From contig CAJUJK010000004.1 of NCBI GenBank assembly GCA_910586705.1, positions 128,708-192,707 of the forward strand: a DNA stretch of 64,000 bases, in the 5' to 3' direction. Each line of letters begins with the position of its first letter. Position 1 is the first letter of the stretch. The position numbers and the translations under genes are program-made. Shown here piece after piece: positions 44,365-54,700 of the stretch. The stretch comes from an uncultured Lachnospiraceae bacterium (GTDB lineage: Bacteria; Bacillota; Clostridia; Lachnospirales; Lachnospiraceae). Under the pieces are notes generated by a model. It saw nothing but the letters and a program-made list of their open reading frames with translations, had not been told where the DNA came from and searched no databases.

Positions 44365-45138
44365 ATGCCCATGGCAGCGCATCGTTATATGGAAGTGAAG
44401 CAGCTTGTCAAAGTTTACGATACCGGAAAGGTGAAAGCAAACGCCGTTGATCATGTCAGTTTTTATGTGGATCAAGGTGAGTTTATCGGTATTATGGGAG
44501 CATCCGGTTCCGGCAAAACCACACTTTTAAATATTCTGTCTACCATAGATACCATGTCCGAAGGACAAGTTCTCTATGACGGGGTGGATATTTCTGGAAT
44601 GAATGAAGAAGAGTTATCGGACTTCCGGCAGAAAAATCTGGGGTTTGTCTTTCAGGACTATAATCTTTTGGATACACTGACGGTAGAAGAAAATATTATG
44701 CTGCCAATGATTTTAAATGGGGAAGAAAGAACGGAAAGCAGAATAAAGGATATAGCCGAAGCATTACATATCAGAGATATTCTGAGAAAGTTTCCGTATG
44801 AGGTTTCCGGCGGGCAGAAACAGCGGGCAGCCTGCGCAAGGGCGCTTGTCAACAAGCCGAAGCTGATTCTCGCCGATGAACCGACCGGGGCTTTGGACTC
44901 TAAATCATCCGCTGTGCTGCTGCGCGCTCTGCAGGTTATGAACAGGGAACTGGGCGCAACTATTTTGATGGTAACGCATGATGTGTTTTCGGCATGTTAT
45001 TGTGAGAGAATTTTATTTTTGAGCGACGGGAAAATATGTGCGGAACTGAACAGGGGAAGTATGGAAAAAAGAGAGTATCTGAACCGCATTCTTGATATAC
45101 AGTCTCAGATCGGAGGTGAGGATATTTATGCTGAATAA
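44365..45138 (+). CDS. ABC transporter ATP-binding protein, BceA type
   Basis: ATPase (257 aa) of a BceAB/MacB-like exporter or antibiotic-sensing pump. Walker A GASGSGKTTLLNIL (about residues 46-59), Q-loop FVFQDYNLLD, signature YEVSGGQKQRAACARAL (about 144-160), Walker B LILADEPTGALD. The LQVMNRELGATILMVTHDVF stretch is typical of peptide-antibiotic transporters. ATG 44365 follows AAAAAGGAG. It overlaps the permease gene by 11 bases. Unlike standard BceRS-AB loci, no histidine kinase or response regulator is adjacent. Confidence 0.9.
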   Translation: MPMAAHRYMEVKQLVKVYDTGKVKANAVDHVSFYVDQGEFIGIMGASGSGKTTLLNILSTIDTMSEGQVLYDGVDISGMNEEELSDFRQKNLGFVFQDYNLLDTLTVEENIMLPMILNGEERTESRIKDIAEALHIRDILRKFPYEVSGGQKQRAACARALVNKPKLILADEPTGALDSKSSAVLLRALQVMNRELGATILMVTHDVFSACYCERILFLSDGKICAELNRGSMEKREYLNRILDIQSQIGGEDIYAE

Positions 45139-47176
45139 ACTGGCGCTGAGAAATGCGGGGAGATTGTGGAAAGACTATCTGCACTATTTTCTGACCCTGT
45201 GTATGATAGCGGCTCTTGCCTTTTCCTTCCATTCCCTGCTTTTTTTAGAGGATATCCGCGCGATGATTTATTATGGAGATCGTGGTGAATTATCTACGGC
45301 AGGAACCATGTTAATCACCTTTATGTTTGTGTCCACCGCGGTCATTTTTATCATAGCGGCATGGCTGATCAATTATATGACGCGCTTTATTCTGGAAAAG
45401 AGGAGCCGGGAGTTTGCGGTTTATTTGTTATCGGGAATGAAGAAAGGACAAATTGCAAGTCTTTACATGAAAGAAAATCTTTTTCTTGGCGTGTGCGCGC
45501 TGGTCATGGGATTCCTTTTCGGAAGCTGGTTACGGCAGGCGTTGTTTTTCATTTTCTATAAAAGTATCGGGAAAAATTACAAGGTAAATACAGAAATATC
45601 CGCGGGCAGCATTTTGCTTACGGCAGCTTTGTATGCCACCTGTTTTGTGGCTGCCATGCTTCGGAACAGGAGCATGTTTTCCCATATGGAAATCATCCAT
45701 TTGCTCAACATGGATAAGCAGAATGAGGTAGTGAATGAAAAGCAAAACGCTGTCTGGGAAAGACTGTTTTTCCTCTTTATCGGGAACATACTGATTCTCT
45801 ACTTCTTAATTTTTACGGGCAAGATCACAAAATGGTCAGCGATGGTTGAAATGATCGGGCTGACTTTTACGTTTTACCTTTTCTATTTGGGGCTTTCCGC
45901 TTTTCTGATGAAATACATAGACAGGAAAGGCAGATTTATCTATAAGAAGGAATATTTGTTTCTATTGAGGCAGTTTTCCTCAAAGACGCGCAATACCTGT
46001 TTTGTTCTCGGAACATTGAGCCTCTTATTTATGTTTGCGTTAGTCGGAAGCTCGCTGGCATTTATGCTGAGCGACTATCAGAATAAACAGTTGGATGTAG
46101 AATATCCTTTTGACATGATTATCATCAGCGACGATACGGGCAATGACTTTTCCAAGGAGGAAGCATTGATAGAGGACAATATAACGCCGCGCGATATATG
46201 GAAATACTGCGTCTATCAAAATGGAACAAGCGACATGGGCGACTGGCTGTATCAGAATTTACGGTTGTTTTCGGAAAGAGACACCGATCCGGGAATGGCA
46301 GAGGGGAAACGTGCCGTTGCCTATTACGATTACGATGTGTATATGGGTGTATCCGATTATAACAGGCTGCGGGAAATGCTGGGGCTTGCGCCTGCGACTT
46401 TGCATGACAATCAATACTGCCTTCATATGCCAAACCGTGTTTATCAGGAAATAAAGGATAAGAGTGCGCAGTTGCAGAATAGTCTGCATACCGGGCTTGA
46501 ATTTGTCGGTTTCCATACGGAGGGATTTGCGCAGAACGGGCATAACGGGACCGATTATTTACTGGTCGTGCCGGACCGGAAGCTGGCGGAAATGAAACCG
46601 TATTTTTCGCTTATGGCGGTTATGGCGGACGGAAATGTGCCGGAAAATTTATCGGAAAAACTGTATGATCTGGCGGGGAAAATAAGGGGCTATGATGAAC
46701 TTGCCGACTATATAAAAATCGGAAGCGAGGCACTTTTTCTGATGCCCGCCACAATACAGGTGAAAAGCCGGGAGGTTTTTGAACTAAAGTTTTTGATGAG
46801 CACGCTGTCCTTTCCGCTGTTTTATATCGGTCTGGTGTTTCTGTGCGTGTCGTTCACTGTCCTTTCCGTCCAGCAATTGAGCGATTCCAATAAATACAGA
46901 TTCCGGTATCAGATTTTAAATAAACTTGGCATGGGAAAGAGAAGAATCAAAAGGACGGTGGCGAAACAGTTATTTTTCTATTACCTGTGCCCCGTTTTGC
47001 TTTCGGTTGTCATTAGCGCGGCGGTTATCTTATATGTGGGACAGCAGTTTGTTTCCTATACGGGAATACACACAGAGGGGATTTCATATTTCGGTATTTC
47101 TCTGACGGGTTTTCTCGGGATATATATCTGCTATTTTGGGTTGACGTACTTGCAGTTTATAAAAAGCGTTGGTTGA
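45128..47176 (+). CDS. FtsX-like permease, BceB type
   Basis: 682-residue permease with about ten hydrophobic helices in the 1+3 / 6 layout of BceB, and a large extracellular loop between helices VII and VIII (about residues 330-555), the usual antimicrobial-peptide sensing domain. The first FtsX domain (about 55-190) and the C-terminal one (about 560-680) are clear. With the upstream ATPase it probably removes or shields cell-wall-active peptides. GGAGGTGAGG precedes the ATG, inside the ATPase gene end. Confidence 0.87.
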   Translation: MLNKLALRNAGRLWKDYLHYFLTLCMIAALAFSFHSLLFLEDIRAMIYYGDRGELSTAGTMLITFMFVSTAVIFIIAAWLINYMTRFILEKRSREFAVYLLSGMKKGQIASLYMKENLFLGVCALVMGFLFGSWLRQALFFIFYKSIGKNYKVNTEISAGSILLTAALYATCFVAAMLRNRSMFSHMEIIHLLNMDKQNEVVNEKQNAVWERLFFLFIGNILILYFLIFTGKITKWSAMVEMIGLTFTFYLFYLGLSAFLMKYIDRKGRFIYKKEYLFLLRQFSSKTRNTCFVLGTLSLLFMFALVGSSLAFMLSDYQNKQLDVEYPFDMIIISDDTGNDFSKEEALIEDNITPRDIWKYCVYQNGTSDMGDWLYQNLRLFSERDTDPGMAEGKRAVAYYDYDVYMGVSDYNRLREMLGLAPATLHDNQYCLHMPNRVYQEIKDKSAQLQNSLHTGLEFVGFHTEGFAQNGHNGTDYLLVVPDRKLAEMKPYFSLMAVMADGNVPENLSEKLYDLAGKIRGYDELADYIKIGSEALFLMPATIQVKSREVFELKFLMSTLSFPLFYIGLVFLCVSFTVLSVQQLSDSNKYRFRYQILNKLGMGKRRIKRTVAKQLFFYYLCPVLLSVVISAAVILYVGQQFVSYTGIHTEGISYFGISLTGFLGIYICYFGLTYLQFIKSVG

Positions 47177-47264
47177 ATAGGGCTGATTATGATTGAAAAC
47201 AATGACTCAGAGAAGGTATAATGAATATCGGAAAGCGACAGGAAAGAAACTGGAGGAGGGGCAG

Positions 47265-47726
47265 ATGGGCAGATTAAAGGATCTTCGGAAATATGTGGAT
47301 GATGAATTAAATAAGATGGAGGATGCCTGCAAACGAAACAGCGCGGTTGCACACCTTTACGGCGTATCGCTTGCGGCTGCGATGATTGCGAAGAAGCGGG
47401 GGCTTGACCCGGAGCTTTCTTCGATGGCGGCAATGCTCCATGATCTGTACGCGTATAAGAACGGGTCTTATGAGGACCATGAGCACAAAGGAGCGGAACT
47501 TGCGGGGAATATTCTCAGAGAACTGAAGCTGACGGATGAGGCTGAGACGGATCTTATCTGTTCCGCCATATACCATCACGGTGACAAGCTCGCGGTGGAC
47601 AGCCCGATGGATGAAATTTTGAAAGACGCGGATGTCATTCATCACTGTATGAACGATTTGTCGAAACCTGTCAAGGAAAAGGAACAGGCGCGTTTCGATA
47701 AGCTGTGTACTGAGTTTGGGATGTGA
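47265..47726 (+). CDS. HD-domain hydrolase
   Basis: Small HD-superfamily phosphohydrolase (153 aa). The metal-binding residues are in AHLYGVSLA (first His), MAAMLHDLYAYK (HD pair, about residues 61-72), EDHEHKGAEL, and CSAIYHHGDK, DADVIHH at the end. Substrate unknown; the family includes nucleotidases and cyclic-nucleotide hydrolases. ATG 47265 follows GGAGGAGGGG; an in-frame start 24 codons earlier exists but lacks a clear ribosome site. The next gene starts 13 bases downstream. Confidence 0.75.
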   Translation: MGRLKDLRKYVDDELNKMEDACKRNSAVAHLYGVSLAAAMIAKKRGLDPELSSMAAMLHDLYAYKNGSYEDHEHKGAELAGNILRELKLTDEAETDLICSAIYHHGDKLAVDSPMDEILKDADVIHHCMNDLSKPVKEKEQARFDKLCTEFGM

Positions 47727-47739
47727 GAGGATTATGTAG

Positions 47740-48372
47740 ATGGATGACATATATTACATAATCGGAACGGCTTATGCCGGAAAATCCACAATGGTGAAAC
47801 ATCTTGCCCAAAAATATGATGGTATCGCGTGTGAGGAAAACTACCATGACAGCATGGTGGATGGAAAACTTGATAAAGAAGAATTTCCATGCCTTTGTTA
47901 CACCAGAGACCTTCAGGATTGGCGCGAGTTTATTCGCAGGACACCGGATGAGTATGAGACATGGATAGATGGCGTTGCCAGAGAATGCGAAGTGTTGGAA
48001 CTGAAAATACTGGAGGAATTAAAGAAGCAGGAACGCAAGATTTTTGTTGATACCAATATCTCGATACAAACCCTTAAGAGAATCTCGGATACCGACCATG
48101 TCCTTGTAATGCTGTCAGACCAGATGGTTTCTGTCAACAGGTTTTTCGAGCGTCCCGACAGGGAAAAGCAGTTCCTTTATCGGCTTTTGATGCAGGAACC
48201 GGATCCGGATGCGGCAATGGCAAATTTCAGAGAGATGCTTACAAGAGTTAACTCCAAAGAAAAATATGACAGATTTCTCCATTCGGGTTTTCGGGTTTTG
48301 CTGCGTGACGATAACAGAACGGTTAATGAAACATTGGAAATTGTGGAGGGATTGTTGAAATTAGGGAAATGA
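47740..48372 (+). CDS. P-loop kinase-like protein
   Basis: 210-residue cytoplasmic P-loop protein of the shikimate/adenylate-kinase-like type: YYIIGTAYAGKSTMVKHLA (residues 5-23) is the Walker A strand, and HVLVMLSD with FFERPDREKQF (about 128-150) resembles the core strand and lid. Substrate unknown. It is likely translated with the HD protein upstream. It is the last intact chromosomal-type gene before the AT-rich island. Confidence 0.7.
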   Translation: MDDIYYIIGTAYAGKSTMVKHLAQKYDGIACEENYHDSMVDGKLDKEEFPCLCYTRDLQDWREFIRRTPDEYETWIDGVARECEVLELKILEELKKQERKIFVDTNISIQTLKRISDTDHVLVMLSDQMVSVNRFFERPDREKQFLYRLLMQEPDPDAAMANFREMLTRVNSKEKYDRFLHSGFRVLLRDDNRTVNETLEIVEGLLKLGK

Positions 48373-48549
48373 CGGGAATAATCAATAAAGACATTAGTAT
48401 AGGGGATGTAGAGATTAACAACTTAAGGAGAGGTATGTGCGGAAGAAATATTTTGAGTATTTAATGATTGTGCGGTATAAAATTATTTCTTGAGATTTCG
48501 TCCTATTAAAAAGTTAGCCATGAAATGGGAGAAAAGGAAGTAGCTACGT

Positions 48550-48697
48550 ATGCGATATTCTATAAATGAAATAAAAAACAGAACAACTCCCATTGCAAAA
48601 GCATATGGAATTGCACGAATGAGCTATTGACGAACTTGAAAATGCTTTGGATTGCCATGTTGATGTTGTCACGACAGGGATAGAAGAGAAAATCGGA
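48550..48697 (+). pseudogene. Remnant of an mntA nucleotidyltransferase gene
   Basis: 148 bases strongly similar to both ends of the intact mntA at 57849. It keeps the first 25 or so codons (start MRYSINEIKNRTTPIAKAYG), then loses about 125 bases holding the GSYARGE...DVD active site and resumes with LENALDCHVDVVTTGIEE in another frame. The deletion makes it non-functional. It sits just upstream of the broken TOTE copy. 48373-48549 holds no gene apart from this approach sequence. Confidence 0.75.
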
Positions 48698-48756
48698 TGA
48701 AACCAAAGAAAGCAGCTCAAACATTCCATCTATATTGTTGAAAACAATGCTTTTAG

Positions 48757-49727
48757 GGACAATTGAAAGAATCCCAGCTTTTGGCAGTGGAAGCCATGTT
48801 AAAGCATGAGACGGGGATGCTCCATGCTGCCACCGCGTTTGGAAAGACGGTTGTCTGCAGTAATGATTGCGAGGAAAAAGGTGAATACGCTGATTTTACT
48901 GCAATCCCCGGCATTGATAGAATAGTGGGAAAGCGCTATGGAAACTTTTTTGATCATAGTCGAAGAACCACCCGGATATGAGACGCCGGCAGGGAGAATA
49001 AAATGGAGGAAAAGTGTTATAGGCAGACTGCAGGGAGCGCATGACTCTACGACAGGAATCATTGATATAGCTATGATCGGTTCCCTTTGTAAAAAGGGAG
49101 AGTTCCACCATCGGTTGAAAGAGTTTGGTATGGTGATTGTTGATGAATGCCATCATGCCGCATCTGATACTTTCGTAGAAGCGCTACAGGAAGTGCGGGC
49201 AAAATATGTGTATGGCGTGACGGCAACGCCGCTTCACAGCGATGGATTAGAGAAAAAACTATATGCTTCTTGGACCGGCCGGATTTCAGTATACGGCAAA
49301 GGACCGGGCAAAGGAACAAGGGATTGCACATAAAGCTTTGCTGGAAGCGGATGAGGAGATTATTATAGCAAGCCCGGTAATCAGCGGGCTTAAGATAGAG
49401 GAGCTGATTCGATTATTAAAGCCTAAGCAGGAAAAGGGTGTTCGGATAAGAATTGTTACGTGGAAAGCGGACAGTTATGCAGTTGGTGACAGTGCATATT
49501 GGATGGAGCGTCAGGAGAGGATGCAAAACAATGGGTTTGAAACGAATCTTGTGGAGGATTACTGTCAGCATTATTGTATCGTAGACCGTGAAGTGGTCTG
49601 GAACGGGAGCATGAATTTTCTTGGAAAGGAAGACAGTGCTGACAATCTGATGTGCGTTTGCAGTAAGGGGTTAGCTGCGGAATTGTTGGAGATTACGTTT
49701 GGGAAACGGGAAGTTGACGTTGATTGA
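48757..49727 (+). pseudogene. 3' remnant of a TOTE primase-helicase gene
   Basis: Decayed relative of the intact gene at 51720, matching from about its residue 465 (QGQLKES, then AFGKTVVC). The Walker A region, DECHH box and TATP motif are still readable but broken by frameshifts after TVVC and after SDGLEK. A deletion of about 635 bases relative to the intact gene (after GIAH) removes the helicase C-terminal domain. The last 155 codons (49263-49727) are open and keep the PLD-like end QHYCIVDREVVWNGSMNFLG. Transcription of that fragment cannot be excluded. Confidence 0.8.
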
Positions 49728-49745
49728 ATGAAAAAGCCAGTATCA

Positions 49746-49935
49746 GTCATACCCCCTCAAAATACTTCATACAATGTAAAAAAGTATTCTGAGGGGTTTT
49801 CTCTTGAAGGATTATATCGAAGAGCGTGCGATGAACATTGCCAATTATATTATCGAAAACAATGCCACGGTGAGGCAGACGGCGAAGGAGTTTGGGATTA
49901 GCAAGAGTACGGTACATATGGTAGTAACAAAATAG
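49746..49935 (+). repeat. Mini-SpoIIID repeat, copy 1
   Basis: 190-base unit, identical to copy 2 (57401-57590) and closely related to copy 3 (61678). It starts at GTCATACC, has an imperfect hairpin (CCCCTCAAAATACTT at 49753-49767 with AAGTATTCTGAGGGG at 49782-49796, one mismatch), and then a truncated spoIIID reading frame. It lacks terminal inverted repeats and target duplications. It lies between the TOTE remnant and the ART-NADAR operon. Confidence 0.85.
49804..49935 (+). CDS. Mini-SpoIIID helix-turn-helix protein
   Basis: TTG-started frame of 43 codons equal to the N-terminal half of the sporulation regulator SpoIIID: KDYIEERAMNIANYIIENN, then ATVRQTAKEFGISKSTVH, the complete helix-turn-helix, ending VVTK and stop. 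Normal SpoIIID has about 80-90 residues; the basic C-terminal helix needed for tight DNA binding is missing. The ribosome site GAGGGG, seven bases ahead, is the 3' arm of the leader hairpin. It may be a remnant or a functional mini-regulator; evidence for selection comes from copy 3. Confidence 0.5.
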   Translation: MKDYIEERAMNIANYIIENNATVRQTAKEFGISKSTVHMVVTK

Positions 49936-50057
49936 AATGGTTCGTGTGGCGGGTGAAATAGCGATAAACATGTGTAGGGCATTTGGAAGAATTGTGATAG
50001 GGCTTCTGAATGTCCTTTTATAATATTTAATTGTGAAATTAAAGGGGGGAGGGTATA

Positions 50058-50747
50058 ATGAATACAGGAAAGTGGTGGCAAAAGTCAGAGGAGAGTGTTG
50101 TGGGAAAAATCATTTTATATCACGGCAGTTCGAGCGAAACGGTAATGCCAAAGTTTGGATTGGGTGAAGAAAGGCATGATTACGGAAAAGGGTTTTACCT
50201 TACGGAAAGATTGGAGCTCGCAAAAGAATGGGCGGTTTACCGGCCGAATGCACTAAATGGATGGGTGCATGAATTTGAATTGGACACAGATGAGCTGAAA
50301 ATATTGGATTTTCAGGAATACAGCGCTCTGACATGGCTTGCTGAACTGATGAAACATCGCGACGCGGCAGATTCTAAACGTTATCGTATATTATCAAAAC
50401 AATTTATTGACAAGTTTGGTATATCGACGGAAGAGTATGATGTGATCAAGGGGTGGAGAGCCAATGCCTCATATTTCTATATTGCCAAGGCCTTTGTCCG
50501 CGATGAAGTAGATATAGATATTTTGGAGGAATTACTGGCTCTCGGCGGATTAGGCATTCAGTATTGTGTCAAAACAGAGCGGGCGTACAAAAAATTGTCT
50601 GAACATTCCGATGCATTGCGGTCTGTTGATTTTACGGAGTTTAATAAGAAGTACAACAGACGGGACATGTTGGCGCGTGAGAATATGCGAAAACTGATTG
50701 ATTCAGACCGAAACCGTGTAACCAAAGTGTTCAGCACATTAGTCTGA
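50058..50747 (+). CDS. DUF3990 family putative ADP-ribosyltransferase toxin
   Basis: 229-residue protein of the DUF3990 family, which resembles ADP-ribosyltransferases. The opening strand ILYHGSSSETVMPKFGLG (about residues 18-35) supplies the His/Tyr of the NAD site. HDYGKGFYLTERLELAKEWA (about 38-57) is the family hallmark, and GIQYCVKTERAYKKL (about 172-186) carries the last conserved strand. It begins a tight operon with an unknown gene (17-base gap) and a NADAR gene. The operon suggests a toxin that modifies a target and a partner that reverses it; that is inferred. Strong AGGGGGGAGGG ribosome site. Confidence 0.8.
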   Translation: MNTGKWWQKSEESVVGKIILYHGSSSETVMPKFGLGEERHDYGKGFYLTERLELAKEWAVYRPNALNGWVHEFELDTDELKILDFQEYSALTWLAELMKHRDAADSKRYRILSKQFIDKFGISTEEYDVIKGWRANASYFYIAKAFVRDEVDIDILEELLALGGLGIQYCVKTERAYKKLSEHSDALRSVDFTEFNKKYNRRDMLARENMRKLIDSDRNRVTKVFSTLV

Positions 50748-50764
50748 AAGGTGAGGTGAACAAT

Positions 50765-51181
50765 ATGGAAGCCTATTCTAAAGCGTATTTGGATGAGATA
50801 ATTGAAAATCAGGGAAAGCTGTTTGATTATGTGGCGATAACCTATCCCGATATGGATACGGAGGACTTCATTTACTCCTATATGAAAAGCAATACAAGAA
50901 AATATATAGACGAAGCACAGGCATTTATCTGCACGATGGATGTACAGGCTTTATGGAAGTATTTTCTGCATACAGACCGATATGAGTTGAAAAAAGGCAG
51001 CGCATTGAGCGGATTTCTTCCCGACTGGATTGGTGAATTTTATGCTTACTACCAATGGCAGTACAATATTCCGAGTTGTGCAGTTATCGAAAAAGTGCCG
51101 CTTGTCTATTTGAAAAGGGCGTATGCCGGACTACATGATCTGGAATTGGAACTTGCTGTAAAGAAAGTGGGGATCGTATGA
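50765..51181 (+). CDS. Unknown partner protein in ART-NADAR operon
   Basis: 138-residue helical, acidic protein of no family I can name. It reads YLDEIIENQGKLFDYVAITY at the start, MDTEDFIYSYMKSNTRKYID in the middle and ends VYLKRAYAGLHDLELELAVK. Trp- and Tyr-rich motifs (LPDWIGEFYAYYQWQYNIPS, about residues 88-107) suggest a protein-interaction surface. It is translated between the ART-like toxin and NADAR, overlapping NADAR by four bases, so it is probably an adaptor or part of the antitoxin. Confidence 0.65.
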   Translation: MEAYSKAYLDEIIENQGKLFDYVAITYPDMDTEDFIYSYMKSNTRKYIDEAQAFICTMDVQALWKYFLHTDRYELKKGSALSGFLPDWIGEFYAYYQWQYNIPSCAVIEKVPLVYLKRAYAGLHDLELELAVKKVGIV

Positions 51182-51654
51182 AGCCCGTTATTTGCTTTCA
51201 TAACCCGGATGAAGAAAACGGATACCTGAGTAATTGGTATTTATCCTGTTTCACGTTTGAAGGGGATTCTTTTTCATCTATGGAGCAGTTTATGATGTAC
51301 CGCAAGGCAGTTTGCTTTTGTGACAACGGGATAGCAGCGCAAATTCTTGAAACAGACGATGCTGCCTGTATCAAGGAACTTGGACGGCGTGTTTCAGGAT
51401 ATGACGACCACTATTGGAGCGGCGTGCGGCAGATTATTGTTTATGAGGGATTACTAGCAAAGTTTTCGCAAAATATTGAGCTGAGAAAACTGCTTAAAGC
51501 TACGGAGGATGCTGTTTTGGCAGAGTGTGCCGTAAAAGACCGCATTTGGGGTATTGGATTGTCGATGAACGATTCAGACAGGTTTGAACGGACAAAATGG
51601 AAGGGGCAAAATCTGCTGGGATATGCCTTGATGATGGTGCGGGATAAGCTGTGA
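51178..51654 (+). CDS. NADAR-family putative ADP-ribosyl hydrolase
   Basis: 158-residue NADAR (YbiA-like) protein: GYLSNWYLSCFTFEGDSFSS, then MEQFMMYRKAVCFCD (about residues 14-48), DDHYWSGVRQIIVYEGLLAKF and the closing KDRIWGIGLSMND ... KWKGQNLLGYALM. NADAR proteins can remove ADP-ribose from guanine bases and act as antitoxins to DarT1-type toxins. The four-base overlap with the previous gene makes it the likely antidote to the DUF3990 protein. Its stop is 65 bases before the TOTE gene. Confidence 0.85.
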   Translation: MKPVICFHNPDEENGYLSNWYLSCFTFEGDSFSSMEQFMMYRKAVCFCDNGIAAQILETDDAACIKELGRRVSGYDDHYWSGVRQIIVYEGLLAKFSQNIELRKLLKATEDAVLAECAVKDRIWGIGLSMNDSDRFERTKWKGQNLLGYALMMVRDKL

Positions 51655-51719
51655 GAGTATCATTTAAATGCGGCAGACGAAGATACAGCGAAATTTGCTT
51701 ATCGAGGAGAATCATTGAC

Positions 51720-54700
51720 ATGACAGATGAAATTTTGTCCTTGAAAAATAAAATTATATGTTTGGAAAAAGAAAATCAGTATCTAAAATCCCTGCTTGAT
51801 CAAGCGGGGATTTCTTACTCAAAGGAGAAATTGCGACAGTGTGAAATATTTAAGGAGAATGCGTTTGACGAAATAAAGAACCGGGATTTATTCGATTCAA
51901 ATCAAGGGGCGCGTATCATACCCAGAGAGATTACCGAGCATGACGCCAATCTGTTTTTCGGTATGTTCTGGGGACGCACGGATGTATATGCCAAACGGAC
52001 CGTCAAAAAATCTACGGGAGAGGTCAATTATTACACGCAATGCTATAATTTTTACAAGACAGGCTGTCCAAGGGTTAGCGGCAGTAAGATCAGGTGCCGT
52101 GATTGCAAAAGACAGGCATATAAAAAGTTGGAGAAGCAGCAGATCATGGCACATTTAAAGGGAGCATCTGGGGATGGAACTGATGTAATAGGCATCTATC
52201 CGTTGCTGGAGGATGATACCTGTAGATTTCTTGTATTTGATTTTGACAACCATGAAAAAAACGCGGAAAAGATTGACTTTGCCAATACGGACGATATCTG
52301 GAAGGAAGAAGTAGATGCCCTGCGCGAAATATGCGTCATCAATGGAATAGATTCTCTGGTAGAACGATCACGGTCGGGACGCGGCGCTCACCTCTGGATC
52401 TTTTTTCAGAAGAAAATAGAAGCTTCTCTGGCAAGAAAATTTGGGAATGCCCTGTTAAGAAAAGGGGCAGAATCTGTCAATTTGAAATCCTTTCGCTTCT
52501 ATGACAGAATGCTGCCGATGCAGGACCATCTTTCGCAGGGCGGTATCGGCAACCTGATCGCACTGCCATTGCAGGGACAGGCTCTCAAAGAGGGGAACAG
52601 TGCATTTGTGGATGAGAACTGGAACGCATACCCGGATCAGTGGAAAATATTGTTAAGTAAGCCCAAGCTTTCGAGGGAGTTTATAGAAGACAAGATAAAA
52701 GAATGGAAAATCTTTGCGTCAAATAAAGCGGTAGAGATAAATGAGATATGGGGGCAGGACGGAGAAAAGCCGTGGGATAGGACAAAGGATTTTTGGAAGG
52801 GTGATGTAAATGGAGATCTTCAAATTACCCTGGCAGATGGCGTTTATATTTTGAGAGAAAATTTGGCGCCAAGAATCCAAAACCAGATAAGGGAACTGGC
52901 GGCATTTCCAAATCCGATATTTTTTAAGAATCAGGCGATGGGGCTGTCAAACTTTGCCTGTTCCAGATACATTTATCTCGGCAGGGATGAAGGAGGATAT
53001 ATCAGGATTCCAAGGGGGGTGCTGGAAGATGTGACTGCAAAATGTGATAAGGCAGGGATTGCATATCATATGCAAGATGTACGATGCGGGGGAAACGCGA
53101 TCCGGGTGTCATTTCAAGGGCAATTGAAAGAATCCCAGATTCCGGAAGTGGAGGCTATGCTGAAACAGGAGACAGGCATACTTCATGCGGCTACCGCGTT
53201 TGGCAAGACCGTTGTCTGCTGTCATATCATTGCGGAGAAAAAGGTCAATACGCTGATCCTGCTGCAATCTTCGGCATTGATAGAACAATGGGAAAGCGCC
53301 ATGGAAAATTTCCTGACCATAGATGAGGAACTGCCCGAATATGAGACGCCGACCGGGAGGAGGAAACGGAGAAAAAGCGTTATAGGCAGACTGCAGGGGG
53401 CGCATGATTCTACGACAGGAATCATTGATATAGCCATGGTGGGATCTGTTTGTAAAAAGGGAGAGTTTCACCGCAGACTGAAAGAATATGGCATGGTAAT
53501 CGTGGATGAGTGCCATCATGCCGCGTCTGATACCTTTGCAGAAATATTGCAGGAGGTGAGAGCAAAATATGTGTATGGCGTGACGGCAACGCCGCTTCGC
53601 AGCGATGGATTAGAGAAGATTAATTATATGCTGCTTGGATCGGTCAGATACCAGTTTACGGCGAAAGACCGGGCAAAAGAACAGGGGATCGCGCATCTGG
53701 TATATCCGAGATTTACGAGAGCGGTTGCACCGAGGTTTCAACAGGATAACATGCATCCGAATGAAGCTTATGAAATGCTCAGGGAGAATGAGGACAGGGA
53801 TGCTCTGATCATAAATGATGTCATAAAATGTATCGCGGAGGGCAGAACGCCGGTGATCCTTTCCCGATATATCGACCATTCGCGAAAGCTGTATGACAGA
53901 CTAAGGAATTGCGCGGACGAAGTGTTTTTGCTTTCCGGAGAAAACACGAAAAAACAGCACCATGCTGTTTTGGAGCAGATGAAGCAGGTGAAAGCTGATA
54001 AAAGTATGATTTTGGTTGCGACTGGAAAACTGATCGGGGAGGGATTCGATTATCCGAGACTGGATACACTGATCATGGCAATGCCTGTTTCATGGAAAAG
54101 TGTGGTAGAGCAGTATGCGGGACGTTTGAACCGGGATTATGAGGGAAAGAAGAGTGTGATCATATACGATTATGTGGACAGCCATATCTCCATGTTTGAA
54201 AAGATGTATCATAAGCGTCTCAAGGCATATAAGCAGATCGGCTATGATATCTGCGCAGGAAATACAGTGGAAAAACAGAATGCAGGCGCTATATATGATA
54301 TTGATACCTATGCGGAAGTATACAGAAAGGATTTGCTGACTGCGAATAAGGAAATCATTGTAGCAAGCCCAGTAATCAGCGGGCCTAAGATCGAAGAATT
54401 GATGCAATCATTAAAGAGCCAGCAGGAAAAAGGTGTCCAGATAAGAATTGTAACGTGGAAACCGGACAGATATGGATTTGGCGACAGCGCATACTGGATG
54501 GAGCTTCAGGAGAGGATGCAAAACAATGGGGTTGAAATGAATCTAGTGGAGGATGACTGCCAGCATTACTGTATTATAGATCGGGAGGTGGTCTGGTATG
54601 GGAGCATGAATTTTCTCGGAAAGGAAGACTGCGAAGATAATCTGATGCGTGTGTGCAGTAAGGAAATTGCCGCGGAGTTGTTGGAGATTACGTTTGGGAA

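Noticed and set aside
48757..49727. Treating the open frame 49263-49727 as an independent PLD nuclease gene
   Set aside because: It begins in the middle of a recognisable TOTE helicase segment, without a ribosome site, so it is better explained as part of a decayed gene.
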